Positions 17,162-25,562 of a stretch of 64,000 nt of DNA are shown piece by piece (position 1 is the stretch's first letter; each line of letters starts with the position of its first letter). Made by a program: the position numbers and the translations under genes. The stretch spans positions 620,001 to 684,000 of the forward strand of contig NZ_MWQN01000001.1 of NCBI RefSeq assembly GCF_002024165.1, in the 5' to 3' direction. A model generated the notes under the pieces. The model was not told where the DNA came from. It was given only the letters and a program-made list of their open reading frames with translations, and searched no databases. This DNA is from Embleya scabrispora. Lineage in GTDB: Bacteria; Actinomycetota; Actinomycetes; Streptomycetales; Streptomycetaceae.

Positions 17162-17928
17162 CCGGCCACCCCCGCCGGCTGCGCGCTCGGCACGCCGCTG
17201 TCCGCGTGGATGCGACCGTCCAGGATCTCCACCCGCCGGGGCAACGACCGGGCGATGCCCGGGTCGTGCGTGATCACCACGATCGTGGTGCCGTCCGCGT
17301 GCAGTTCGTGCAGCAGCCGCATCACCGTCGCACCGGAACGCGAGTCCAGCGCACCGGTCGGCTCGTCCGCCAACACCAGGGCGGGACGGGCCACCAGCGC
17401 GCGGGCGATGGCCACCCGCTGCCGCTCGCCGCCGGACAACTCCCTCGGGACGTGGTCGAGCCGACTGCCGAGGCCGACCCTGGCCAGCGCATCGGCCGCG
17501 CGTTCGCGCCGCTCGCGGACCGGGATCCCGTGGTAGTAGAGGCCGTTGGCGACGTTGTCCACGGCGGTGAAGTGATCGGTCAGGAAGAACTGCTGGAACA
17601 CGAAGCCGATCCAGTTCGCCCGCACGCCGGAGAGTTGACGATCCGTCAAGCCGGCGATGTCGTGGGCGAGCAGGCGCACCGTGCCCTCGGTCGGCCGGTC
17701 GAGGGTGCCCATCAGTTGCAGCATCGTCGACTTGCCGGACCCGGACGGCCCCACCACCGCGAGCAGTTCGCCCGCCTCGATGGTCAGGTTCGCGTCGATC
17801 AGGGCGTGCACGCCACCCGGGTAGGACCGGCCGACGCCGTCGAGTTCGATCACGGGCGCCGCGCCGCCGGGGCCGGCGGCCGAGGCCGACTCGGCCGCGC
17901 CCGACGAGCTTTTGCGGTACCTCCTCAT
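17155..17928 (-). CDS. MacB-type ABC transporter ATPase
   Basis: The 257-residue ATPase has Walker A 'GPSGSGKST', Q-loop region 'FVFQQFFL', signature '[15 protein letters not shown]', Walker B '[13 protein letters not shown]' and H-loop 'VVITHD', all intact. It belongs to the LolD/MacB group that powers FtsX-type permeases. The first 25 residues are Ser/Ala/Gly-rich and lie before the nucleotide-binding domain. The ATG overlaps the stop of the adaptor gene (ATGA), and the downstream permease overlaps in turn, so the three are tightly coupled. Confidence 0.92.
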   Translation of the reverse strand: MRRYRKSSSGAAESASAAGPGGAAPVIELDGVGRSYPGGVHALIDANLTIEAGELLAVVGPSGSGKSTMLQLMGTLDRPTEGTVRLLAHDIAGLTDRQLSGVRANWIGFVFQQFFLTDHFTAVDNVANGLYYHGIPVRERRERAADALARVGLGSRLDHVPRELSGGERQRVAIARALVARPALVLADEPTGALDSRSGATVMRLLHELHADGTTIVVITHDPGIARSLPRRVEILDGRIHADSGVPSAQPAGVAGW

Positions 17929-19343
17929 GCCTTGGGCACCCCGACCTTCAGTCCCTCGGTCACACCGTCGCCGGTGACCTCGACCCGTCCGTTGGCGAAC
18001 ATGCCGAGTTCGACCTTCAACAGCCGGGTGCCACCGTCGGGTTCGACCGCCTCGACGCCGTAGCCGCCCTCGGTGAGCGCGAGCAGCGCGTTGACCGGGA
18101 CGGTGAGCACGCCCTTCTTCTCCTTGCCGGTGAACCCCACGGTGACCGGCGCGCCGTCCAACGTGCCGGCGTCCTTGGGCTGGTCGAGGGCGATGTCCAC
18201 GGGGATGGTGGCCTTGTCGCCGCCCGACGGCGCGCCCGGGGTCTGGTCGCCCTCCTTGGCCACCGTGCCGACCTGGGTGATCGTGCCGCTCGCGGTCTTG
18301 CCGCCGGGCAGGGTGACCTGGACCTTGGCGCCCTTCGTGGCGAGCGTCTGCTTGTTCACGGGCAGGTTCACGGTGACCCGGCGGCCGGTGCCGCTCGCCT
18401 TGAGCAGGGGCCCCTGCGAACTCGCGCCGAGCGTGGCGGTGACCTCGCCGACCCGGACCGAGTCGGGCAGCACCACCGCGTCGCCGGGATCGAACCGGCC
18501 GGTCTGCTTGTGGCCCGTGTCCTTTTGCCACTTCTTCAGCGCGGTGGCGGTCGCGTCGGTGAACTTCTCGTCCACGGTGAATCCGCCGTAACCGAGCGCC
18601 TGGAGGTTCTGCTCCAGTTCGCGGACGTCCACACCCTTGTCGACGCCGACCGACAACGCCCGCCAGAACGGCGTCTCGCCGTAGAACAGCGGCACCTTGG
18701 TACCGTCCCGGCCGTAGACGCGGTCGCCGCGCACGAGGGTGTCGCCGACGCCGGGGAGCCAGGTGATGGTGCCGGGGCCGGGGTTGTTGCCGCCGTCGGG
18801 GGGTGCGTTGCCGGTGCCGGGCGCGTTGCCGGTGCCGGATGAGGTGCCGCCGCCGGTTGCGGAGCCTCCACCTCCACCTGATGTCGAGCCTGTGCCGGGG
18901 CCCTTGCCCGTGCCCGGGTTCGCGCCGGGGTTGCTGCCCGAACCCGCGCTCTGGCCGGAGTTGCCGCCGCCGCCGGATCCGCCCTGCGGTTTGTTGGCAC
19001 CGCCGCCCGGCGTCTCCGGGTCCGCGCCGGGTGCCGCCGCGTTCACCGAGTAGGTGCCCGCGTAGCCGAGCTTGCCGTCCACGTTCTGCCGGTCGACCAG
19101 ATCGGCGCGGGTCACCGGTACGGCGTCCAGCTTCGTGCGGTTCGCGGATGCGTCGGAGCCATCACCGCCGTCGGACAGCAGTACCGCCGCCGCGCCGCCC
19201 GCCGAGGCCAGGACCAGCGCCGCCGCCAGTGCGCGCCGCCGCCGGCGCCGGCGCCGCTCGCGCGGGTACGCCGTGCGATCGGGGGCCACCGGCCGCGGCG
19301 TGCTCTCCTCCTCGAACTGCTGCGGGGTGTCGATCGAAACCAC
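17925..19343 (-). CDS. HlyD-like adaptor with peptidoglycan-binding-like domain
   Basis: The 472-residue protein has a cytoplasmic Arg-rich start, one signal-anchor helix (about 38-60) and a short barrel strand region. A long Gly/Ser/Pro/Asn linker (about 100-185) follows, then a PG_binding_1-like helical domain ('[20 protein letters not shown]', with '[10 protein letters not shown]') and a C-terminal beta-barrel region. This is the actinobacterial form of the membrane-fusion adaptor for MacB-type exporters, in which the insert probably contacts cell wall. GTG start with a GGGG stretch 8 nt upstream. It is 10 bp after the lipoprotein gene and overlaps the ATPase gene. Confidence 0.8.
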   Translation of the reverse strand: MVSIDTPQQFEEESTPRPVAPDRTAYPRERRRRRRRRALAAALVLASAGGAAAVLLSDGGDGSDASANRTKLDAVPVTRADLVDRQNVDGKLGYAGTYSVNAAAPGADPETPGGGANKPQGGSGGGGNSGQSAGSGSNPGANPGTGKGPGTGSTSGGGGGSATGGGTSSGTGNAPGTGNAPPDGGNNPGPGTITWLPGVGDTLVRGDRVYGRDGTKVPLFYGETPFWRALSVGVDKGVDVRELEQNLQALGYGGFTVDEKFTDATATALKKWQKDTGHKQTGRFDPGDAVVLPDSVRVGEVTATLGASSQGPLLKASGTGRRVTVNLPVNKQTLATKGAKVQVTLPGGKTASGTITQVGTVAKEGDQTPGAPSGGDKATIPVDIALDQPKDAGTLDGAPVTVGFTGKEKKGVLTVPVNALLALTEGGYGVEAVEPDGGTRLLKVELGMFANGRVEVTGDGVTEGLKVGVPKA

Positions 19344-19353
19344 GAGGCGGCCC

Positions 19354-19944
19354 CTACTTCTGCTTCTCGAACGGCGGGACCTTCTTGTTGCATATCTCGA
19401 TCGCCTTCATGACCTTGTCGTCACTCGCGTCGATCGTCACCGCGGCGGCACCGCCGCCACCGTCGTCCATGTTCTCCACGCCGTTCTCCCGCATGCAGGC
19501 CGCCCGTTTGGCCTGCCACTCCTTGAACTTGGGGTCGTTGGGGTCGAAGTCCAGCTTGGGCTGGAACTTCTCGCACGCCTTCATCGCGTTCTCGGTCTTG
19601 CTCATGTCGCCGTCCATGGTCATCGCCGGCATCCGCATCGCGCCGCCCTCGCCCTGCTCCGGGTCGGGCATGTCGATGCCGTTCTCGCGCATGCAGCTCG
19701 CGAACTTGACCATCTGCTCGTAGCGCGCCTTGGCGTCGTCCTTGCCGGCGCCCTGCTGACCGCCCGCCTTCTGGTCCTTGCCGGCGCTGCCGCCGCCCGA
19801 GGCCACCTTGTTCTTCGCCGACCCGCCGTCGTCGCCCCCGCACCCGGCCGTGGTCAAGGCGAGGCCGCCCACCAGAACCATGCAGGCCGCCCACCGCAAC
19901 ACCAGGGGCCGTCCCGATCCCGTGCGCCCGAACCTCGTCATCAC
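19354..19944 (-). CDS. lipoprotein of the MacB-type operon
   Basis: The 196-residue protein has a lipobox (L-T-T-A-G-Cys near residue 35), so it is exported and anchored to the membrane outer face. After a Gly/Ser/Lys linker it repeats a short motif twice, 'FASCMRENGIDMPDP' and 'RAACMRENGVENM', each with a Cys; these may be metal- or peptide-binding or form a disulfide. Lipoproteins with this motif pair are found with HlyD/MacB exporters and two-component systems in actinobacteria. The start is GTG or the ATG directly after it; GGGAG lies just upstream. It is the first gene of the four-gene operon, divergent from the response regulator. Confidence 0.75.
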   Translation of the reverse strand: MMTRFGRTGSGRPLVLRWAACMVLVGGLALTTAGCGGDDGGSAKNKVASGGGSAGKDQKAGGQQGAGKDDAKARYEQMVKFASCMRENGIDMPDPEQGEGGAMRMPAMTMDGDMSKTENAMKACEKFQPKLDFDPNDPKFKEWQAKRAACMRENGVENMDDGGGGAAAVTIDASDDKVMKAIEICNKKVPPFEKQK

Positions 19945-20008
19945 TGCCGCTCCCGCCTGTGGTCCCCGCCGTCGTCCGGCCCGGTGGTCCGGACGTCCGG
20001 TCGCACGT

Positions 20009-20032
20009 CCCGCCCACGGCGTCGTGGGCGGG
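20009..20032. promoter_or_regulatory. 24-bp hairpin/palindrome in divergent promoter region
   Basis: A perfect 10-bp inverted repeat with a 4-nt centre (CCCGCCCACG / CGTGGGCGGG) lies in the 304-bp gap between the lipoprotein and response-regulator genes. There is no T tract on either strand, so an operator or leader hairpin is more likely than a terminator. It is a candidate site for the adjacent OmpR-type regulator. Confidence 0.4.
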
Positions 20033-20248
20033 GTGTGTGCGACAGCAGGTCTACGTGGCGGCGGGTTTCCCGGCCGTCACCCGAATTGGTTATCCGGAGC
20101 TAACACGGGGTCGCGTATAAACGGTGGGGGTCGACTCGAAGTCGGCCATTTCCCCCCAACCCCCGTCCCCCATTCCTCACCACTTGCCTTGTCCACCGGC
20201 CTGATCGACTCATCCGTCCACCGGGCCCCGAAGCGGAGCGACGAAACC

Positions 20249-20902
20249 TTGCGAGTCCTGGTGACCGAGGACGAGGAACTGCTTGCCGACCTGGTGGCCC
20301 GAGGGCTGCGCCGGGCGGCGATCGCGGTCGATGTGGCGTACGACGGCGAGAGCGCGTTGGAGCGGCTGGCGGTCAACGACTACGACGTGCTCGTGCTCGA
20401 CCGCGACCTGCCCGGCACGCACGGTGACGAGGTCTGCCGGCGGGTGGTGGCCGGGCGGCTGCGTACCCGGATCCTGATGCTGACCGCCGCCGGGACCGTG
20501 CCCGAGCGGGTGGCCGGGCTGCGCCTCGGCGCCGACGACTACCTGCCCAAGCCGTTCGAGTTCGCCGAACTGCTGGCGCGCGTGCAGGCGTTGGGACGGC
20601 GAGCGGCGCCGGCGGTGCCGCCGGTGCTGGAGAAGCACGGCATCGTGCTGGACAGCGCGCGGCGCCAAGTCACCCGCAACGGCGAGTACGTTCGGCTCGC
20701 GCACAAGGAATTCGCGGTGCTGGCGACGCTGATGGCGGCCGACGGCGCGGTGGTCAGCGCCGAGGAACTGCTGGAGCGGGTCTGGGACGAGAACATCGAC
20801 CCGTTCTCCAACACCGTGCGGGTGACCATGTCCAAGCTGCGGGCCAAGCTCGGCGACCCCCAGGTGATCCGGACCGTGCCGGGCTCGGGATACCTGATAT
20901 GA
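20249..20902 (+). CDS. OmpR/PhoB-type response regulator
   Basis: The 217-residue regulator has a receiver domain (about 1-115; acidic pair in 'TEDEEL', phospho-acceptor Asp in 'DVLVLDRDLPG', 'LTAAG', Lys in 'YLPKPF'). This is followed by an OmpR-type winged helix (about 125-217, 'VRLAHKEFAVLATLM' to 'TVPGSGYLI'). TTG start with GGAG 10 nt upstream; the receiver fold begins at once. The downstream kinase overlaps by 4 bp. The pair is divergent from the lipoprotein/ABC operon, a standard arrangement in which it regulates that operon. Confidence 0.88.
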   Translation: MRVLVTEDEELLADLVARGLRRAAIAVDVAYDGESALERLAVNDYDVLVLDRDLPGTHGDEVCRRVVAGRLRTRILMLTAAGTVPERVAGLRLGADDYLPKPFEFAELLARVQALGRRAAPAVPPVLEKHGIVLDSARRQVTRNGEYVRLAHKEFAVLATLMAADGAVVSAEELLERVWDENIDPFSNTVRVTMSKLRAKLGDPQVIRTVPGSGYLI

Positions 20903-22212
20903 GCGGCGTGGTGGCGATGCGCAGCCTGGCGGGCGATCTGCGACTGCTCCGGCGGGCGGTGTTCCGGCGGCCGTCGGCGCGGGCGCGACTGGCGCTCATG
21001 TACGGCGGCATGTCGCTGGTGGTGGGGACGGTGCTGTTGGGCATCGTGTACTGGTTCGTCGATCAGCGTGTGTCCCAGCGGCTGCCGACGGCGATGGCCA
21101 GGACGTTGGCGATCGACGCCTCGGGCGACACGACCACGTACGGCCCGGCCGCCCCCGTACAGGCCGCACCGGCGCAGCCGGCCGAGCCGGGGGCGTACGC
21201 CCAGACCTCGTTGCCCCTGGAGCGGATCCGCCGGGCCAGTTCGGTCGGCCAGGACGTGACGATGAGCCAGCTGCTGACCGTACTCGGGGCCGCCCTCCTC
21301 CTCCTCGCGGCGGCCTCGATCCTGGTCGGGTGGTGGATGTCGGGGCGCGTACTGCGCCCGGTGCACGGCATCACCGCGACCGCGCGCCGGTTGTCCGAAC
21401 ACAATCTGCACGAGCGGATCGCGATGCCCGGGCCGGACGACGAACTCAAGGAACTCGCCGACACGTTCGACGGGATGCTGGATCGGCTGGAGAAGTCCTT
21501 CGACAGTCGGCGGCTGTTCGTCGCCAACGCCTCACACGAGTTGCGCACCCCACTCACGATCCAGCGCACGGCGATCGAGATCGGCCTCGCCGATCCGCAC
21601 TCGCCGGCGGACATCGTCGAGACCCGCGAGCACCTGCTGGCGCTGAACCGGCGCACGGAGCGGCTGATCGACGGGCTGTTGAACCTGGCGGTGAGCGAGC
21701 GCGGGAACGTCCGGGTGACGCCGGTCGCACTGGACGAACTGACCGCCGACGTCCTGCGCCAAACCCGTCCGGCGGCCGAGCGGGCAGGGGTCCGGGTGGA
21801 CGCGAACCTGGCCGGGAGCACGGTCGCCGGCGACCCCCTGCTGCTTCGCCAACTGGTCACGAATCTCATCGAAAACGCGGTCCGCCACAACCACGCGGGC
21901 GGCTTCATCACGATCGGCGTCTCCCCGGGCTCGTTCCGCATCCGCAACACCGGCCCGGTCATCCCCGCCGCCCGCATCCCCGACCTCTTCGAACCCTTCC
22001 ACCGCTTCCGCCCCAACCGCACCGGCTCCGCCAAGGGTTCCGGCCTGGGCCTCTCCATAGTCCAAGCCATAGCCCACGCCCACGCGGCCCGAATCACCAC
22101 AACAGCCAATCAGCACGGCGGCCTGTCCATAGCAATAGCCCTCCCCACCCCCCGAACCCCTTGCCGAGCCAAAGCCCCGAAGCCGAAGGCATCGAACACT
22201 CACCCGAGTTGA
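20899..22212 (+). CDS. sensor histidine kinase
   Basis: The 437-residue kinase has two membrane helices (about 33-55 and 128-150) flanking a small extracellular domain of about 70 residues. A HAMP domain follows, then HisKA with the phospho-acceptor in 'NASHELRTPLTIQ', and HATPase_c with N box 'LIENAVRHN' and G boxes ending 'GSGLGLSIV'. The extracellular part is Pro/Ala-rich and has no recognised ligand fold. It is co-translated with the response regulator. The likely output is the divergent lipoprotein/HlyD/MacB operon. Confidence 0.9.
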   Translation: MSGVVAMRSLAGDLRLLRRAVFRRPSARARLALMYGGMSLVVGTVLLGIVYWFVDQRVSQRLPTAMARTLAIDASGDTTTYGPAAPVQAAPAQPAEPGAYAQTSLPLERIRRASSVGQDVTMSQLLTVLGAALLLLAAASILVGWWMSGRVLRPVHGITATARRLSEHNLHERIAMPGPDDELKELADTFDGMLDRLEKSFDSRRLFVANASHELRTPLTIQRTAIEIGLADPHSPADIVETREHLLALNRRTERLIDGLLNLAVSERGNVRVTPVALDELTADVLRQTRPAAERAGVRVDANLAGSTVAGDPLLLRQLVTNLIENAVRHNHAGGFITIGVSPGSFRIRNTGPVIPAARIPDLFEPFHRFRPNRTGSAKGSGLGLSIVQAIAHAHAARITTTANQHGGLSIAIALPTPRTPCRAKAPKPKASNTHPS

Positions 22213-22312
22213 CGACGCCCGGCAAGAACTACGGGCGAAACCCAAACACCTGCACACAGCCCTCCGCCAACAGGGACAACACCCCCAACACCCCCGGCCA
22301 CCCCACCCGCCC

Positions 22313-22730
22313 TCAGCCCGACCGCCGCTTGAGGCCACCCAACACAACCGGACACCCAACACCGGCCAAAACACTTCGCCCGGCCACTACCTCCGGCCGA
22401 TCCGCCTCCCACAAAGCCCACACCCTCCAGCCCGGCCGGCGCTTGAGGCCACCCCAACGCAACCAGACACCCGACGCCGGCCAAAACACCCAGCCCGGCC
22501 ACTACCCCCGGCCGATCCGCCTCCCACAAAGCCCACACCCTCCAGCCCGGCCGGCGCTTGAGGCCACCCCAACGCAACCAGACACCCGACGCCGGCCAAA
22601 ACACCCAGCCCGGCCACTACCCCCGGCCGATCCGCCTCCCACAAAGCCCACATCCTTCAGCCCGGCCGGCGCTTGAGGCCACCCCAACGCAACCAGACAC
22701 CCGACGCCGGCCAAAACACTTCGCCCGGCC
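22313..22730. repeat. tandem repeat, 3.6 copies of a 114-115 bp unit
   Basis: The segment GCTTGAGGCC recurs at 22,327, 22,441, 22,556 and 22,671, each followed by a nearly identical 105-bp sequence; the middle copies differ at only a few bases and the first is the most diverged. Each unit contains AGCCCGGCCGGCGCTTGAGG, which resembles a dispersed intergenic element common in Streptomyces genomes. No gene lies between 22,213 and 22,803. Confidence 0.9.
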
Positions 22731-22803
22731 AAGACCCCGAAATCCGAGTGGACGGAGGCACACGCCCGACGGCCCACCCGGGCACGACCACGACCCCGTC
22801 GGC

Positions 22804-23361
22804 TCAGCCGTCCGCGCCCACGCGCCGCGCCACCGCCGTCGGCAGCGGATACGGCTTTTCCGGCGGCAACAAGCGCTGCGCCTGGGCAACCCGCCCGTCC
22901 TTCACCAATCCGGCCAACCGCCGCACCAGCGGCGTCAGATCGGTGATCCCGACGACCCACTCCTCGTTGAAGGTCCGGATCAGCCCGCGCCCGATCCCCA
23001 CCTGAATGCTGTAGTGGTTCAGCGCCGCCCCGCGCACCGACCGCTCCGGATCCCACTGCACATGCACATCGGCGCCCGCCACCGACCCCTCGGTCGACAC
23101 CGCCCGCGCCAACGCCTCCTCGAACCCGGCCCGAGTCATCCGCACCGCCAACACCCGTTCCTGGCCCGCCTTGCGCCCCCAGTCACTGCGGTGCATCAAC
23201 CACCGAAACGACGGCTTGATCCAGGTCATCCGCCCGAACGAGAACGGCGCCACGAACCGCCCCTCCCGCAACGCCGGTTCGGCGATGGCCAGCGCATACG
23301 CCTGGTACACCACCAACGAACGCGCATCGAAGTCGGCCCGAATCCGACGCAACATCACCAT
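22804..23361 (-). CDS. DUF4291 family protein
   Basis: The 185-residue protein matches DUF4291 closely. Marker segments are '[17 protein letters not shown]', '[20 protein letters not shown]', '[19 protein letters not shown]' and '[20 protein letters not shown]'. The family is found in bacteria and fungi and has no assigned function. ATG at 23,361 and the ATG 6 bp further in are both possible; a GGGG stretch suits the second better. It is divergent from the first FG-GAP gene and lies beside the tandem repeat. Confidence 0.85.
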   Translation of the reverse strand: MVMLRRIRADFDARSLVVYQAYALAIAEPALREGRFVAPFSFGRMTWIKPSFRWLMHRSDWGRKAGQERVLAVRMTRAGFEEALARAVSTEGSVAGADVHVQWDPERSVRGAALNHYSIQVGIGRGLIRTFNEEWVVGITDLTPLVRRLAGLVKDGRVAQAQRLLPPEKPYPLPTAVARRVGADG

Positions 23362-23424
23362 GCCCCGACACGCTGCCGGCCCCACCCTCCCCCGGCCACG
23401 CATTTTCCCCGTCCAACGCGATGT

Positions 23425-23627
23425 GCCATCTCTCACTACAACCTCTGACCCTGCTCGATCGTCGAACCGACCTCCAAACCACCCGAATCGACGGATCCCG
23501 CGACCGGAGGCAACTCTTCGCATGTCTTCGACAACTCTCCGCACAGCAGTGGCATTCGATTGCCCTTGCAGGTGTCCCAGGCACCTGGTTGCCTTCCTCC
23601 GCCCGGTAATCCCGGCAACACGAGGAG
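23425..23627 (+). promoter_or_regulatory. conserved leader of FG-GAP gene, copy 1
   Basis: Two blocks are shared with the region before the FG-GAP paralogue at 35 kb. The first is a 19-bp block around CTCACTACAACCTC, about 200 bp before the start codon. The second, about 57 bp long, runs from GGTGTCCCAG to the GAGGAG ribosome site. The second block can fold through GTTGCC / GGCAAC just upstream of that site, and the other copy keeps the stem with a G-U pair. A regulatory leader is plausible; I do not recognise a riboswitch class. Confidence 0.4.
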
Positions 23628-23634
23628 CGCACCC

Positions 23635-25365
23635 ATGCCGATGCCCCGAAGGAAACCAATCCACAACCGTCGACTCACCGTCCTCACAGGCGGGATCGCC
23701 ACCGCGATCCTGGCCTCCGGACTGCTCGCCGCACCCGCCTCCGCCGCATCCACGGCAATAGCCAGTCCCACCAACCTGCGGATGCAGCGGGCCCCGATCA
23801 ACGGTTCGGGGGACAGTTGCGGATTCCTCGGTGCGATCGGCTCGTCCAGCACACTCGATCTCTTCGCAACGATCGGCGAACCGAACGGCCCGCTGATCGG
23901 CGCGCACTTCGAGGTCCACGAGGTCGGCAATGGCAACCCGACCGTGTGGGACGGTGGTTGGGACTCGGAGTGGCAGGGAACGCACGAGGCGATCGCACGT
24001 GTCCCGGGTGCCGTCCTCACCAACGGCAAGACCTACGCCTGGAGCGTCGAGGCAGGGCTCGCAAACCAACCCGACCCGGCACGCACCGTCGGCTGCACAT
24101 TCACTTACGACGACACCCGACCCGGCACTCCGACCATCACCAGCACGGACTTCCCCGTGAACGGCGGGGGCAAGTACGTCGGGCAGGAAGGCGTCTTCAT
24201 CTTCGACGTAGGTTCCGCAGGCCCCGACCTGACAGGGGTCGAGTACGCGCTCGACACCTCGCTGCCGGTCGGTGGGGGACGAAAGGCGATCTACGACGCG
24301 CCCTCGGGAACCTGGCGGACCCCACCCCTGACCTTTGGCCAGTGGGGGACCAACAATCTGTCGGCACAGACCATCGACCACGCGGGCAACCGTTCCTGGA
24401 CCATGACGTACACGTTCTTCGTCCCGAGCAATCCCAATCCGCCCGCCCCCAAACCCGGTGACATCAACCGCGACGGCAAGGTGGACATCCTCTCCGTGGA
24501 CGCCGCCGGCGCACTACGCTTCCACAGCGCAGGCGACAACCCGACAGCGGGCGGTCGAATCGCAGCGGCGGCCAACGCAGGGCTCGCGGAGGATGCCGGA
24601 GGACACCGCACGTGGGCCGGCACCCTCACCACGCACCGCGGCGGGGACGCCGCCGACAACCTCTACGCGCATGCGAACTCGTCACTGGGCGCATACCGCA
24701 ACTTCCCCGGCCCACTTCCGGAGGACGGATTCTTCCTCACGAAGCGCAAGAGCGTCGTGGTCCGCCCGCAGACGTGTGTGGACCCTGCAGCGGTCGACGG
24801 AACCTGCACCGGGTACGCCGACTCCTGGTCCCAGGTGAAGCAACTCGTGGCTGCCGGCGATGTCGACGGCGTGGCCACCGGTGGTTCCAATGCCTCCACC
24901 CGAGACCTGTTCACGGTTGAGACCGACGCCGCCGGCAACGCGCAGCTCTGGTTGTTCAGCGGCACGATCCTTCCCAGCTCGTTCGACCACGCAACCCCCA
25001 TCGGCCCCGCCACCCGGCAGAACCAGGACATCATGGTCCCCGGCGACGTCACCGGCGACGGACTGCCCGAGTTGTGGATCCGCGACCGCACCAACGGCAA
25101 CGTCTACCAATACGCGTCCGTGAGGAAGGCCGACGGCACCGCCGACCTCGACGCCTACACCGCCACCCCGACGCTGATCGGCACCGGCTTCGACACCACC
25201 ACCTACCCCAAGGTCTCCACCGACGGCGACTTCGACGCCGACGGCCACGCCGACCTGTGGGCCCGCACCCCCAACGGCAACGTCCACACCTTCCCCGGCG
25301 GCAACACCCCCGACCCGGCAACCGGCAACACCTTCGGCCCCGCCCAACTCATCGCCGGCAACTGA
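23635..25365 (+). CDS. secreted FG-GAP/VCBS repeat protein, copy 1
   Basis: The 576-residue protein has a signal peptide (about 1-42, ending 'LLAAPASA'). Immunoglobulin-like segments follow, including '[15 protein letters not shown]' and a typical '[10 protein letters not shown]', and then a C-terminal FG-GAP/VCBS part with Asp-rich calcium-type loops ('[15 protein letters not shown]', '[15 protein letters not shown]', '[14 protein letters not shown]'). Such proteins are exported and often bind surfaces or carbohydrates; no catalytic domain is visible. ATG with GAGGAG 7 nt upstream. The last 118 residues equal those of the paralogue at 33-35 kb because the DNA is identical there. Confidence 0.82.
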   Translation: MPMPRRKPIHNRRLTVLTGGIATAILASGLLAAPASAASTAIASPTNLRMQRAPINGSGDSCGFLGAIGSSSTLDLFATIGEPNGPLIGAHFEVHEVGNGNPTVWDGGWDSEWQGTHEAIARVPGAVLTNGKTYAWSVEAGLANQPDPARTVGCTFTYDDTRPGTPTITSTDFPVNGGGKYVGQEGVFIFDVGSAGPDLTGVEYALDTSLPVGGGRKAIYDAPSGTWRTPPLTFGQWGTNNLSAQTIDHAGNRSWTMTYTFFVPSNPNPPAPKPGDINRDGKVDILSVDAAGALRFHSAGDNPTAGGRIAAAANAGLAEDAGGHRTWAGTLTTHRGGDAADNLYAHANSSLGAYRNFPGPLPEDGFFLTKRKSVVVRPQTCVDPAAVDGTCTGYADSWSQVKQLVAAGDVDGVATGGSNASTRDLFTVETDAAGNAQLWLFSGTILPSSFDHATPIGPATRQNQDIMVPGDVTGDGLPELWIRDRTNGNVYQYASVRKADGTADLDAYTATPTLIGTGFDTTTYPKVSTDGDFDADGHADLWARTPNGNVHTFPGGNTPDPATGNTFGPAQLIAGN

Positions 25366-25392
25366 CCCACCCACACAATCGGGGCCACCCCC
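24998..25392 (+). repeat. 395-bp perfect inverted repeat, left arm
   Basis: Base-by-base comparison shows this block to be identical to the reverse complement of 33,413-33,807. It covers the last 365 coding bases of the FG-GAP gene, its stop codon and the first side of the terminator stem. Similarity drops sharply at both ends. Confidence 0.92.
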
Positions 25393-25411
25393 TGCCATGG
25401 AGGCGGCCCCG
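25380..25411. terminator. terminator between FG-GAP copy 1 and aceE
   Basis: The stem CGGGGCC / GGCCCCG with a G/C-rich inner part lies 14 bp after the FG-GAP stop. The aceE gene ends 151 bp further on in the opposite direction. Confidence 0.6.
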
Positions 25412-25562
25412 GTCGTATCGGCGTCAGATGCCGACGTATTCGAATACCGCGCCGTCCGGGTGCCGCAATACCGCGCGGCGACCGTTCGGGGTCGGGGCCG
25501 GTGCGGCGATCGATTCGGCCCCACAGTCTCCCGCGCGGGCACGACGACCACCGCACCGGTCG

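Noticed and set aside
22313-22730. Repeat array considered as a CRISPR
   Set aside because: The units are contiguous 115-bp repeats without unique spacers, and no cas genes are present.
23588-23619. Leader hairpin of the FG-GAP gene considered as a c-di-AMP (ydaO) or other known riboswitch
   Set aside because: The conserved core strings of those aptamers are not present; only a simple stem near the ribosome site is supported.
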